Source: Clarireedia homoeocarpa
Lineage: Eukaryota; Ascomycota; Leotiomycetes; Helotiales; Rutstroemiaceae
Reading direction: 5' to 3'
DNA: 64,000 nt
Assembly (NCBI GenBank): GCA_001465935.1
Contig: LNKV01000049.1
Span: forward strand, 124,001-188,000
In this document: positions 33,378-44,791 of the stretch, in pieces
How positions within the stretch are numbered: the first letter of the stretch is position 1
How the letters are laid out: every line of letters starts with the position of its first letter
Notes under the pieces: model-generated
Databases searched by the model: none
The model's input: the letters and a program-made list of their open reading frames with translations, nothing else
Told to the model about the DNA's origin: nothing
Program-made: the position numbers and the translations under genes

Positions 33378-35702
33378 ATGTCGGGAGAAACTGAGATAGA
33401 TGATGCTGAGGTTTCGGATGGCGCTTCGGAGAACGAGTATAGTGATCATGAGCAAGAGCTTGATGTTGTAGGTAAAGAGGACGATAATAAGGACATGGCG
33501 GAACAAAAGGTAAGACCGGACGATGAGGAGAATGGGAATTCGGTTGGAGCAGCGGCCACAACCGCGAAACCAAAGTTTGATCCTAAAGATCCACTGAGGC
33601 CCAGGAGAAAAAAGGCAAGAAGAGCTTGTTTTGCTTGTCAACGGGCTCATTTGACTTGTGGTATGTTTACTTTTTCTCATTTCATCTTCTGTTTGAGCTC
33701 TTTTTCTAGTGCCCTCTACAGCCTGAGACTGCCGCATGTCAGCAGTTCTGCTTATGTTTGTCATCGCCGTTTACCCTCTTTTCCAGCCGATTCTTCTAGT
33801 ATGTGCTAAGTACGGAGTCAACAGGCGACGAGCGTCCATGCCAGCGTTGCATAAAACGAGGACTAGCAGATGCTTGTCAAGATGGTGTAAGGAAGAAAGC
33901 AAAATATCTTCACGATGCACCCCCTGAAGCCCTGAGACCTGTTTTAGGCCCAACTTATAATCAGGTAAACAACCCTCGAGCCAATGGACCTCTCACGGGT
34001 AACTCAACGCCGACGGAAGCATCACCAGGCTTCGGAGCCTTCTTTCCTCAGCCGGCTTCGCCATCTTATCCTCTCTTTGCGGCCAATCAACAAGCTCAAA
34101 TGCCGCCCCCTTTACAACAACGGCTATCGTATGGAAGTAGTCAACAGTCTCCGATATCACCTACATTCCATACAACTAGTAATAGACCGACTGGCATGCA
34201 AGGAATCTCGATGCCGCAAGTGTCTAATGATGGCCAGGCACCGTTCGGTGGAGCATTCTTCGATCCGAGTAACCCGGCGCTCTTCAACTTCGATCTAGAA
34301 GGGTTGAACTTCGGAAATCATTATGGAGCTTTGGAATTCGGCATGCTAGGACATATGTCATCTGGTGCAGCAGAAACACCACCGCAGGATGCAACTATGT
34401 CACAGAATGTCGGGGATCTAAATTTCAATAACGGTTCCTCCTTCAACAACAATCCTACCTTCAACCCGATGTACGCTCAAGATACCTTAGGTGACTTCGC
34501 TGTTGGCATGGACCGGCAGAATGGTGGGCCGAACGTCTTTGGTGGTGGTATACATCAGGGACTGCCACATGCCTATGCCATAGCTACCGGGCCAGGCAGT
34601 CATCAAAGTCCTAGTACGGAAGCAAGTCCCGCAGCGAGCACAATGGGTTTCGAAAGTTCTCCGACTACTACTACGTATCCCACACCAACCGCTTCACACC
34701 GACCTGCCAAACGTCAAGACACAAAATCTGGCCCGTCGTCGAAGTTGGGTCCAGCGTCGGTGCTCGGAAAACGGAATCGAGATCCTTCATCTATATACGA
34801 TACTGTTCACGAGCCTTACTCGTATACAACTGGCTTTCATAGTTTGACTGCATTTATACAGAAACGATTTTCGCCCAACAAGACTCTGCGGATAGCGAAG
34901 GCACTCGCTTCTATTCGACCTTCTTTCATCTCTTGTACAAAGACACTGAATAGACAAGATCTTGTGTTCATGGAGAAATGTTTTCAAAGGACACTTTTCG
35001 AGTACGAAGACTTCATGGTGAATTGCTGCACGCCAACAATTGTTTGTCGAAGAACAGGAGAAATCGCTGCTGTCAATAACGAATTCACGCTACTTACTGG
35101 CTGGAAGAAAGAAGTTCTTCTAGGTAAGGAAGCCAATCTTAACGTCAACACCGGGAACAGTAGCGCCTCATCATCTTCAGGTAGCTCAACACGCGGAAGT
35201 TATCCAACACCCAGAATGCGACCAGTGGGTCTCGCTGAGTCACAAGTCAAAGACAAACCACAACCAGTCTTCCTAGCCGAACTGCTCGACGATGACAGCG
35301 TGATTGAATTCTACGAAGATTTCGCGCGGTTGGCGTTCGGTGATAGTAGGGGGAGTGTGATGACGAGGTGCAAATTACTAAAATATCAAACGTTGAAAGA
35401 TGAAACGTCGCAGTCTCCGGAACAGAAAGATAGTATTAGAGAGAAGGGGAAGCGAAGGGATAACAATGGGGCGGGCATTGGTGGTATGGGGAATAGAATT
35501 AAGGAGATTGATGCAGAGCATGGGATTGTCAGGCTGGAGAGAGATGGTAAGATGGATTGTAGCAGTTGCTGGACGGTTAAGAGGGATGTTTTTGATATTC
35601 CGATGTTGATTGTTATGAACGTGAGTTTTCCCATTGCAAGAAGGAGAGAAACGGATTTTGGATGAATGCTAATCTTGGAACCAGTTTCTACCTTGCATCT
35701 AA
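33378..35702 (+). CDS. acuK: AcuK/Ert1-type Zn2Cys6 transcription activator of gluconeogenesis
   Basis: Nuclear regulator of 698 residues in three exons; introns are 33661-33824 and 35621-35684. Intron 1 splits the zinc cluster, whose six cysteines read RRACFACQRAHLTC plus GDERPCQRCIKRGLADAC, followed by QDGVRKKAKYLHDAPPEAL. The first 80 residues are acidic (EVSDGASENEYSDHEQ). A long Gln/Pro/Ser/Asn-rich middle leads to a PAS-like domain near residues 480-535 (FEYEDFMVNCCTPTIVCRR, EIAAVNNEFTLLTGWKKEVL). A third exon of only 18 nt supplies the conserved ending VMNFLPCI, which confirms the model. In Aspergillus AcuK pairs with AcuM to activate PEP carboxykinase and other gluconeogenic genes; a PEP carboxykinase gene lies 26 kb to the left. 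Long repeat-rich flanks suggest extended UTRs. Confidence 0.93.
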
Positions 35703-36510
35703 TATAATGCCTGGCTGTTAACATTCATACCCGCGTTTTGCACAATGCCACCTCTGGATCTGCACTTCGGCCTTTCGTTCGCTCTCGTATTTCTTATACA
35801 TATACACTCTATACACCTACTGGCGCTTGGTTCCAACGAAACAGTACCATACGAATCGATTAACAATTTCTGGAACCCCACACTCTATTCATGACCATTT
35901 CATCTCTGCTTCTACTTGCTTTTATTTTGCATGCATGCATGGGATAGGCAGTTTTGGGCAATAGGAACAATTACACGGCGCATTTTTTGCAGAATGGTTT
36001 CAAAGTCCTCGGGTCGGTCTTCAAGAGAAAAATTGAAGACAGTACAGGGTATTAGTGAGCATATTGCGCAGCACAGAGAGACAGATTGGGGATTGGATTT
36101 CCTTTCTCTGTTTTGGAGATAGGAGATCAAAGGGTTATTTTAAAATTGTGAATACGTTTTCTACTTCTTGTTATTTTTCTATTTTCATTTCTGAAGGCAT
36201 GTTTGGGATTGGCTGCATTTGGGTTTTTGGCTGGAATTGGATTGGGATATGGGGTTGGATGGTATGGAAATGGGATGGCATTGGGGTAAATTGGAAATGG
36301 GAATATTGGGTTTGGAAATTGCGGGATTTGGGACAATGCAAGATGGGTAAGATGAAGGAAGATGGAAGATGGAAGGAGAGGAGAGAAAGGGAGGAGATGA
36401 AACGTGTAGTGCAGTGGTGGAAGGCAGGAGATACGGAGATGGGAGAGAGAGAGTAGATGACGAAAGATCTATGGATGGATAGTGGAGTGGCTCTGTTGTA
36501 TTTAGATGAT

Positions 36511-36544
<34 letters not shown>

Positions 36545-37803
36545 CTTCTCCCCTTTCTTTCTGGGAAATGATGATATGATTCTAGGATACGATGGGAGGA
36601 ATTTATGACAAGACCCCAGGGGGGGATTTGGAACATTAGATTGATTCAATTGGATTGGACTGGATATAGAGCATAGCGTACGTACGTAGCATATTAGGAC
36701 GATGAGATGAGATGAGAATGATACCACCAATATTTTTTTTGCCAATTCATTTATTTGTGTTTGATTTTCAATTCCTATTACTTATTGTGCTGTGCTGAGT
36801 TGCGCTGAGTTGTGTATGGAAGTACGTATACCGCCTCGTTCTTAATCGAAGGAAGGATGGTATGTTATGGTATGGTATTTATTTGCTTCGAGTTATAACT
36901 TAGTATCATTTAAACGATTTTTATTTTTATTATACACACAAGTTAAGTTAAGTTAAATGGGTGGTGGGTTAACTATGGGTAACTTATTGAAAGTTAACAT
37001 CTAACTATCTATTTATTTGAATAGTAGGAAAAAAACAAAACAAAAAAACTCCCAAAATGCTAATGCTAGATATGTGATGATGATCTTTGCTTGCTTGCTA
37101 TATATACAAAATTCAAGTAAGATTAGATTTCCCTTCCGCCATCCAATCCCAGTCCGGTCCAGACACAATCTATTTATTTGGTGTGGTGGATGGATATCGA
37201 TGATATTTCCCAATACAATGTTTGCCTCCCTTTCCCCGCTTGATCGCTCATTAAAACATCATCGTTTTGTCTCATATACAGATCCCCTCCTCTCTCAAGG
37301 TTCCCTTGCCGTGTTAGATAGATAGGCAGGTAGATGGGTGTTTCCTCATCATGCCATACCCATCCATCCCATCTTGCTTCGTCTCGTCATTTGATCCCAA
37401 CCCAACCAAAACCATTTCATTCCAGTCATTAACCAACCAACCTTCCCGGTCCCGTTCATCCCATCCCATTCGAGGTTTGTTCCTCGCGTAAGGTAATCGT
37501 AAATAAATAATAAATAGAAATCCAACAAGAAAAAGACGTGCCTGTCCCTCATTCTCTGAGGACTAGGTCAGGGCCATACACATAGGGTATGGTATGGTAT
37601 GTATGATATCGCATCCCCTTCCACAGCTTGGAATATGAAAATACGGATGCAATACAAATCCCCAACCCAGTGGACCACACTGTACGCTTGTCTTTTTCTT
37701 TTCTTTTCTTCTCTTCGCATCTCTCCAAGCATGCATACCCCCCACCCCCCATATTCCAGCCTCCAAAAAAGCAAAACAGTAAAAGAGAGCCGAGATGGAT
37801 TGA
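35703..37803. other. Repeat-rich gene-free region downstream of the AcuK-type gene
   Basis: No supported gene. It holds a 32-base poly-T tract, G-rich low-complexity DNA at 36,190-36,480 and C-rich low-complexity DNA at 37,340-37,480. The left end is the 3' UTR of the regulator, and the right end is the 3' flank of the small membrane protein. Confidence 0.5.
36513..36544. repeat. Poly-T tract, 32 bases
   Basis: A pure T run on the plus strand with no flanking target-site duplication that I can see. It is probably slippage rather than a retrotransposed tail. Confidence 0.85.
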
Positions 37804-37962
37804 TCAATCATCGGCCAAACTGCTGCTTCCCGTACTGCTTGCGCTAATCGTCGACGATGAGCCGCGGGCTTGTTGCACCAGACGGTAGATGCCGTAGGCG
37901 ATGAGGGCGAGGATGATGAAGAGGATGATGATGATTACGGCGACGACGTCGTTTTCCTTCAT
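37804..37962 (-). CDS. 52-residue single-pass membrane microprotein
   Basis: ATG-started ORF. It has a short charged N-terminus (MKENDV), one strong hydrophobic helix at residues 7-25 (VAVIIIILFIILALIAYGI), a basic boundary (YRLVQQARG) and a Ser-rich tail ending SSSLADD. The clean signal-anchor layout (acidic outside, basic inside) argues for a genuine small protein; I do not recognise the family. The frame stays open upstream through a Pro/Tyr/His-rich stretch made by the GGATAT repeat, which I regard as 5' UTR because no ATG begins it. Confidence 0.5.
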   Translation of the reverse strand: MKENDVVAVIIIILFIILALIAYGIYRLVQQARGSSSTISASSTGSSSLADD

Positions 37963-38713
37963 TTTGGCGGTGGCTGTTGGGGAATTGGTGAGGTGTGAAG
38001 TGGGGTGTATATGGGTGGGAGAGAAAGTGGGTGGATTTCCTGGTGATGCGTTGCGGTGAGGATATGGATATGGATATGGATATGGATGTGGTGTGTTTTG
38101 CGGTGAAGAACGATGGTTTGCGATGAATTGGACTGATTTTGTTTTCAATCAATCGATGAGAGGAATGAGGAATCTACAGATTCTGTTAGTATCGTGCATG
38201 ATATTGGATATATCCATCCATCATTTTGCTCATTAAACTGAACGAACATACCTCTCTTTCTCTCGTCTCCAAATCCTCAGCCTCGTCTCGTCTCGTTCGT
38301 TGTCAATGTAAACAAATGCGATAAGAAGAGCTTTCTTTTTATCTAATCAATCGATTGATAATAGTACAACCCCGAAGAATGGAGAGTGACGATGAATAGC
38401 TATGTCCAAAATTGGTAGGAATGTAGGAATGGAAGAAACAGAATAGAAAAGAGAGAGAAAGGAAAAGACAAAAGACAAAGCAGGTCGAGGTTCTTGTAAC
38501 ACTGGTTGTCCTGCCATCTTCATTTTTCTAGTCAGGAACGCTACCGAGTTAAGAATAGGATTGGTGAGCTGGTGAGCTGGTGATGACAGGGGTTCGTGTG
38601 TTGTGTGGTGAAAAAGAAGGCGGCGGGGAGATGAAGCGCGTCATCATTGGCTGGGACTTGGGAGAAGGCTGGGCATTTGCTTTGGACCTCTCCTCTGGTG
38701 ATAGAATTTATAT

Positions 38714-38810
38714 AAATTTATACAATGTATTTACCAGAATACAAATTTATACAATGTATTTACCAGAATACAAATTTATACAACGTATTACCAGAATCCA
38801 AATTTATACA
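38714..38810. repeat. 29-bp tandem repeat, about 3.4 copies
   Basis: Units start AAATTTATACA and end CCAGAATAC (38714-38742, 38743-38771, 38772-38799, partial to 38810). Copies 1 and 2 are identical; copy 3 has a deletion and two substitutions. It is AT-rich. Confidence 0.9.
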
Positions 38811-39030
38811 GGCAAGAAGAAGGAAATACACAATTACCTATGAACTATCGTCGTCGCACAATCTCTATTGACTTCTTCCTCACGTTATCCGGGGGCATGA
38901 ACTCGCCTCCCTCATCACCGCGTCAACGCTTCCCTTGCCCTCAAACCAACTCGTGTTACCAGCCACATCTTTTCGCCGGGCCAACTTCTTTTCTTTCATT
39001 TTTCTTCTTACGAAGTACAAGCGAAAAAAG

Positions 39031-39066
39031 CCCAATTCCCAATTCCCAATTCCCAATTCCCAATTC
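39031..39066. repeat. (CCCAATT)n heptamer array
   Basis: Five perfect copies of CCCAATT, ending before CATGTTGTG. Confidence 0.85.
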
Positions 39067-39127
39067 ATGTTGTGATAGGTGAACTTGTGCTATGGGACAG
39101 AAGTGTATTTATCTCTTGAGAAAGGGG

Positions 39128-39186
39128 GTAAGGTAAGGTAAGGTAAGGTAAGGTAAGTCAAGGTAAGTCAAGGTAAGTCAAGGTAA
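39128..39186. repeat. (GGTAA)n grading into (GGTAAGTCAA)n
   Basis: Five GGTAA units are followed by three decamers in which every second unit has become GTCAA, showing stepwise growth of a higher-order repeat. Confidence 0.9.
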
Positions 39187-39422
39187 ACGTAGCAAGCCGC
39201 TGCCACGTGGTGAGGAAAGTTTTGGGAGAATATGAAAGGGTCTCGGGGTTGCAGATGGGTGAATAGGTGGATGGGTGGTTCAGATGGATGGATGTACAGG
39301 TACAAGGCTACGGAAATGGCTCGTTGCATGTAAACACTTGACCATCATATAGAACGGTTGAGTTATATGTAGTAGTATGTAGTAGTATGTCCACGTCTGT
39401 ATGTTTTACAACGAAGCCGACA

Positions 39423-39523
39423 ATGTGATAATGTGATAATGTGATAATGTGATAATGTGATAATGTGATAATTTGATCATGTGATAATGTTATCATGTGA
39501 TAATGCGATAATGCGATAATGCT
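39423..39523. repeat. (AATGTGAT)n octamer array
   Basis: About 12 copies. The first six are perfect and the rest diverge (AATTTGATC, AATGCGAT). Confidence 0.9.
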
Positions 39524-39779
39524 CATAAGATTGTAGCCTTGCCCCTCAATCACTCGCTAACCATAATCCCATTCGTCACGATAATCATTTCAGCCCCCAC
39601 CATGACTCTAGATGTCTATTCTACTGCCTAGCTGATAATATAATCTACTATTTCCACAACCACAATCGCCTCTTCATACCTACTTATACATAAACCGCTC
39701 TCCTTCTCTCTGACATAACCACTCTCCTTCTCTCTGACATAACCACTCAGCCCCATTATCCTATTCACAACCCTCCAAA

Positions 39780-40468
39780 ATGCCCACCTCAGAACCCCGA
39801 CCTATGATCGTCGGACCCGACAGCGGCCCCGAACCTCCCTTCCCCCTGCGCATGGAAGGCAAAGTCGTATCTGGATTCGGACGTGGTTCTAAAGAGGTAT
39901 AACATAATAACATTCTCTCCCTTTCGGTCCACACAAGAAACTCAAGCTAATCCATCCGCCCCCTTCTTCTCCACAGCTCGGCATCCCCACCGCCAACATC
40001 CCCGTCGACACCGCGCCATGGATCGACTCCGCAGCCAGCGGTGTCTACTTCGGCTACGCATCTCTCGACCCCCCACCCCCCTCCTCCAGCACCTCTAATT
40101 CCCCCTCCCCCTCCCCCTCCCCCTCCCCCTCGCTCCCAACCATCTACCCAATGGTAATGTCCATCGGCTACAACCCATTTTACAAGAACACGATCCGCTC
40201 CGCCGAAGTGCACCTGCTGCATAAATTCGCGAGCGATTTCTACGGCTCGTTCATGCGCGTGCTGATTCTGGGGTACATACGGCCGGAGCTGGATTACGTG
40301 GATCTGGAGAGCTTGGTCAAGGATATCCAGTGCGATATTGAGGTTGCGAGGGGGAGTTTGCAGCGGGAGGCGTGGAAGAGGTGGGGGGAGGAGGAAGGGG
40401 GGGAGGGGTGGAGGTGGCTGGTTGAGAAGGAGGATGGGGACGGGGAGGGGAAGGGGAAGGGGGAGTAG
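39780..40468 (+). CDS. fmn1: Riboflavin kinase (FMN synthesis)
   Basis: Transfers phosphate from ATP to riboflavin to make FMN. It has 202 residues in two exons, with one intron at 39897-39976. The flavokinase core is clear: PFPLRMEGKVVSGFGRGSKE, then the nucleotide-binding LGIPTANIPVDT directly after the splice, SGVYFGYASL, MVMSIGYNPFYKN, the catalytic-Glu segment RSAEVHLLHKF and DFYGSFMRVLILGYIRPEL. A Pro/Ser-rich insert of about 25 residues (PPPPSSSTSNSPSPSPSPSP), encoded by a CCCTCC repeat, interrupts the beta barrel after ASLD. The C-terminus is a Gly/Glu-rich tail (EEEGGEGW, then DGEGKGKGE) beyond the usual end. Both low-complexity parts are products of simple repeats and may vary between strains. 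Confidence 0.92.
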
Positions 40469-41442
40469 GGGGGAGGAAGAAAAGAAAGAAGGAAGAATGA
40501 AGCAGGGCGAAATGGAATGGGAATATTGAAATGTATGGGTGAATGGGTGGATGGATAGATGGATAGATGGAATGAGCAATGCTCAAGTTAACCTAACTTA
40601 AGCAAAGGCGTTATAAGAAGGGCATGATAAGTTATTAGATACACACAACATAGAAATTGGGTTGGGGCGCGATGCAACTCACTCATCCATCTGGCCAGTC
40701 TCATATCACATCCTTCAGAGCAACTACTACGCCGAGTGAAAAACAAGCAAAGCATAAGAACAGACGTAGTTATTTTCTTGCTGATCTCTCTCTCTCTCTC
40801 TCTCTCTTTTTGAGTCATCTTCTTATTCTTCTCAATCTCATCTTGTAAAACCTACACAGAAAAGGAGAGACAAGACAAACACCACTCCTCCACCCATCCA
40901 TATCCTTCCACAAGCACCCCTCGCCCCTTCTTCCCTAGACAAAACAGGACCTCGCACACTAAACACACATACAACCAACAAACACATACAGCAATACCGA
41001 GGATAATGTGAAGAGTAGTAAATTAAGAAAGCAGAAAACAAAAGGGAGGTAGCTTGCAATTAACCATCATAATAAAAAGGTTTACCCCCTCATATGCACC
41101 GCCCATCCATTCTCCTTTGTAGTATGAGTTCCCCCCCCCCCAATCCGTCCCTCTATCTACCCACGCATCCCTTGATCCTCCCAATGCAAGTCTTATCCTG
41201 AAGCTCATGGCTATGTTATTTTTTTCTAGGCTATACATAGGTAAGCCTTACTATCAATCGTGTGCCCTTGCGGACCTCCCAACTCCAGACATCAAATCAA
41301 TGCCACCCCGCCTCTCCCCATTTCGTTTCCGTTCGTGTTCTTAATCATTTGTCATAAATTATCCCAACCCTTATACGCGGCGCGCAATTCAACTCAACAC
41401 CAATGTAATGCAATTATTGGCGTTCTTGTAGTACTTCAGTCC
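40469..41442. other. Convergent intergenic region
   Basis: Lies between the 3' ends of riboflavin kinase and CDK1. It contains a (TC)n tract near 40784-40808 and C-runs. No gene was recognised. Confidence 0.5.
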
Positions 41443-42614
41443 TCAGTGGTATCCATTTGTTTCCGCTCCGTTCGTTGCGCTCGGACTTCTGTATGTAGCT
41501 CCTAGCCCTCGTCCAGAGTAGGCAGAACTGCCTTCTTCAAAGTATGGATGCTGACATGCTTGTTTGGCCGAGATTCGGCCGGCAGGGTCGTATACGAGAA
41601 GCATTTCGAGAAGATCCAGTCCTGCTTCGTCGAGGTTTGAACAGAGCACTTGGTTGGGATCTCTCTGCCATTTGGGGAAGGAGGGCTTAAAATCGGGGAA
41701 ACAAGTCTTGTCGCTGACACCAGGCCATTCTTGATCGTTTGGTGTACCTAAGAGTCTGCTTCAGAGTTAGCTATATTGCAGAATTTGATTAGATATATAA
41801 TTCACCTAAAGATCTTGAAGATTTCGTCAATCTCCGAATCGCCTGGGAAGAGAGGTTTCCTGGTGCACATTTCCGCAAAGATACATCCCACAGACCACAT
41901 ATCTACACCAGTAGAATACTGTCGACCACCAAGAAGAATTTCCGGGGCTCGATACCATAGAGTAACAACTTCGTGAGTATATGTGCGAAGAGGAACACCG
42001 AAGGCACGAGCAAGACCGAAATCTGCAAGCTTGAGATTACCTTCCCGATCAATAAGCAAATTCTGCGGCTTGAGGTCTCGGTGTAGAATTCGATGGCTGT
42101 GACAATATCTAACACCCTCGCACAACTGACTCATGAACTTCTTGACCATAGCATCACCTAACCCAAGTCTGCCCAGATCAGGTCCAGATCCTTCAGGTAA
42201 AGCTCGGCCCCTGCCACCATCGGAAACCGGCAGAGCCTCCATATATTTCTTCAAATCAAGATCAAGGAACTCGAAGACCAGGTATAGCTTGTGACCATCT
42301 GCGTGCACGATATTGAAAAGGCGGACGATGTTGGGGTCGTTCATCTCCTTGAGGAGAGAGATCTCTCGAATTGCTGTACTGGGAACTCCCTCATCTTCTG
42401 CCTCAAGTCGAATCTTTTTGAGGGCAACGATTCGTCCTGGATGTGTGAGGTCTTTGGCCTTGTAGACAACACCATATGTTCCTGCGCGTAAACAATGTCA
42501 GCTTTGGATACTTTGCGTTTGATAGTAAACAGTTGGTGATCATGTTTGCTATCTTTGCCGCTGCGCAATGGACATACCCTCTCCAATTTTCTCCAATTTC
42601 TGGTAATTCTCCAT
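41443..42614 (-). CDS. cdk1: Cyclin-dependent kinase 1 (Cdc2/Cdc28, NimX)
   Basis: Master cell-cycle Ser/Thr kinase. It has 341 residues in three exons, with introns at 42482-42577 and 41756-41805 (minus strand). The ATP loop GEGTYGVVYKA, with the inhibitory Thr-Tyr pair, is formed across intron 1, and the cyclin-binding helix is PSTAIRE. The catalytic loop is HRDLKPQNLL, the Mg loop DFGLARAF, and the activation segment YTHEVVTLWYRAPEILLG. A Gly/Pro-rich insert of about 25 residues follows KKYMEALPV, as usual for filamentous fungi. The tail beyond the kinase domain is Gly/Ser-rich and ends ETNGYH. Control is expected through cyclins and Tyr phosphorylation. The ATG-to-ATG distance to the divergent AlkB gene is 733 bp. 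Confidence 0.96.
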
Positions 42615-43347
42615 GTTTCTCAAATATATTCCGATGCCAAAGGTTTAGAGAACGTAGAGGACTAGATATACACAATCCAATCGAAGAAAACAAATCTGCT
42701 TTCCGTCGTTCAAGTGGGGCGGTGTAAAGGAGGGGCAGCTCGCGGTGATAATTGGTTCTGTGTTATGGTAACAAGAGCATTTGAATCTAGCCAGGGAGAA
42801 ATGAAAAGTCGTCTGTGAGTATTCGTTGGACAAGAAAGACGTAGAACAAGTTCACTACAGGATGGAGAGGATGATTGTGTAATGAGCGAGAGATTGAGAT
42901 TCGACACTTCTGAGGGATTCGAATTCCGCTTTTCTGTGTTGTCCTAAGATTTGAACATGTATTTGGTCGTTGTCCACAGGCTCAGGAGTAAACAAGAAAA
43001 TAATCGGGTAACCCGTTCAACCAAGTCAATGTTAATAGCGGCGCGTTGTTAACAACAAACGCGATCTCGGCTAAAATTTAATCCAAAAGCCAAAAAAATT
43101 CACGGGACGACACCGAAAGAACATACAGCACGGCCATGCAGCTTTGGAAAGCGCGTCGCAACTTCCGCTAGTGAACCTTGTCCTTCCTACATTCGAGAAA
43201 GCGACGACGAGAAGACCCTGCAGTGCATGCACGTCATCAGGCTAGTCACCTCCAGGGAACAGACATCGCCGTTATAAAGCTATCTCCAACTATCTCAAAG
43301 GATAGCTGCACCTATCTATATGAATTATTTCCTGTATCAAAAGCAAT
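42615..43347. promoter_or_regulatory. 733-bp divergent intergenic region of CDK1 and the AlkB gene
   Basis: Must carry both promoters and leaders. Short ORFs inside are not credible genes, and no specific element was assigned. Confidence 0.45.
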
Positions 43348-44513
43348 ATGGAGCGTTTAGATCCCCATGAAGCTCCTCCCGAGTATCTGAAGCAGGTCTT
43401 CAAGCGATACAAAAACATGGATATTCGAGATATTGAATCCGATGAAAACATTGTCGACTTTCGCAGGCTGGGCGCGGCCGGATCGGGCAGTATACCTAAA
43501 GGTTTGCGAGATGGGATTTTCTTAGACTATCTGAGCAAAAGAGGGAGAATTCCGCCGAGGCAGTCAAAAGCTCCCGGCGCCAGTCGAAATGGCGAATGCA
43601 CTCTTGGAGAATATGTATTCGATCCTGAGATATTGCCCGGTAGGAGCGAGCGATTTCTTATGTGTGATATTTGTTTGTGTGAACATGGAGTGCCCCTTTC
43701 CCCGGTTTGAAATCGTTGCAGTAGCAATACTCTACCCGGCATGCTCGCCGTTGTCACCAGATAACAGTTTTCTCTGGGACCCTTTCTGACTACGAGCTAG
43801 GTCTTGTGATCATACCGTCTCTGATTCCAGTCGAGGTTCAAGCTGAGTTGGTTGATGAGGTACTCTATGACGAGCTTCCCACTCCAAGTCACAAAACCAA
43901 CCTGCATGCTCACTATCAGGTTGACTTCCAAGATTGGCAGACCTTGTCTCCAGATGCCATCATCGCAACGCCCATCGATCCCACAGTTCATAAATGCTTG
44001 ACCTTATCTCAAGTTATGAACAAAAAGCTACGATGGATAACACTTGGAGGGCAATATGATTGGACCAGGAAAGTCTACCCAGAGGAAGAACCCCCAGAAT
44101 TCCCTTATGAGATGAAATGGCTCGTTGGGCAATTATTTCCCGAAATGGAACCAGAGGCAGCTATCGTCAATTTCTACTCTCCAGGAGATACCCTAAGTCT
44201 ACACCGCGACGTAAGTGAAGAGGTCGACCGTGGCCTTGTCAGCATCAGCATTGGGTGCGACTGCGTATTCATAATCGGCCTGAATAAGAGCGACAGAGGC
44301 AAAGATCACATCGTCGTCCGGCTTAGATCTGGTGACGCACTCTACATGACAGGAGAGTCCAGGTTTGCATGGCATGGGGTACCCAAAATCATTCCTGGCA
44401 CCTGCCCATCCGATCTTTTCGAAGCAGTAGGCAAGACCTGCAAGAAGGTTCCCTTTCCGATGGCGAACAAAAGAATCAATTTAAATGTTCGGCAAATGCG
44501 AGAACGACGGTAG
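43348..44513 (+). CDS. AlkB-family Fe(II)/2-oxoglutarate dioxygenase (ALKBH1-like)
   Basis: Nucleic-acid demethylase family of 334 residues in two exons; the intron is 43640-43800. The N-terminal 97 residues (APPEYLKQVFKRYKNM) are typical of the ALKBH1 branch. The jelly-roll core contains LRWITLGGQYDWTRKVYP and VNFYSPGDTLSLHRDVSEE, where HxD supplies two iron ligands. Next come GLVSISIGCDCVFIIG and SGDALYMTGESRFAWHGVPK, with the third-ligand His. The end has KRINLNVRQMRERR, with the two arginines that hold 2-oxoglutarate and substrate. ALKBH1 acts on tRNA and DNA methyl-adenine or methyl-cytosine in various eukaryotes; the substrate here is not determined. A basic C-terminus closes the protein right after the catalytic strand. 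Confidence 0.92.
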
Positions 44514-44791
44514 AATGCCTAATCTTGAAGAGTATCCGGCCCTTGAATTAACGCCTTGACCCCGGCTTATCTCGGATCAACTAATAGCATGATCCTTAGC
44601 TTACGCATTCGCAAATACTGTTGAATACCCCACTATTCTGTTATGCCACGGGGCGTATTCCACTGGGCTTATCCCATAACCAACTCGATTTTCTTACTTC
44701 CTTCCTTTCTTTCCCTACTTCCCAAATTTGGTATGTGACTTTAATTGTCATTCACAAAAACTACTGTCACTTGTTCAACATCGAGTCCAAA

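Larger units (their letters stand above)
37963..39779. other. Repeat-rich gene-free region upstream of riboflavin kinase
   Basis: No supported gene. It contains several tandem arrays (GGATAT, a 29-bp repeat, CCCAATT, GGTAA and AATGTGAT units), the main ones listed separately. The last few hundred bases hold the riboflavin kinase promoter, where CTCTCCTTCTCTCTGACATAA is duplicated next to the start. Confidence 0.5.

Noticed and set aside
36513..36544. Retrotransposon tail (also considered at 55917-55968)
   Set aside because: No adjacent reverse transcriptase, no target-site duplication and many other simple repeats nearby; slippage is simpler.
36185..36745. 186-codon minus-strand ORF rich in Pro, Ser and Lys
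   Set aside because: Created by the poly-T tract (Lys run) and G-rich low-complexity DNA.
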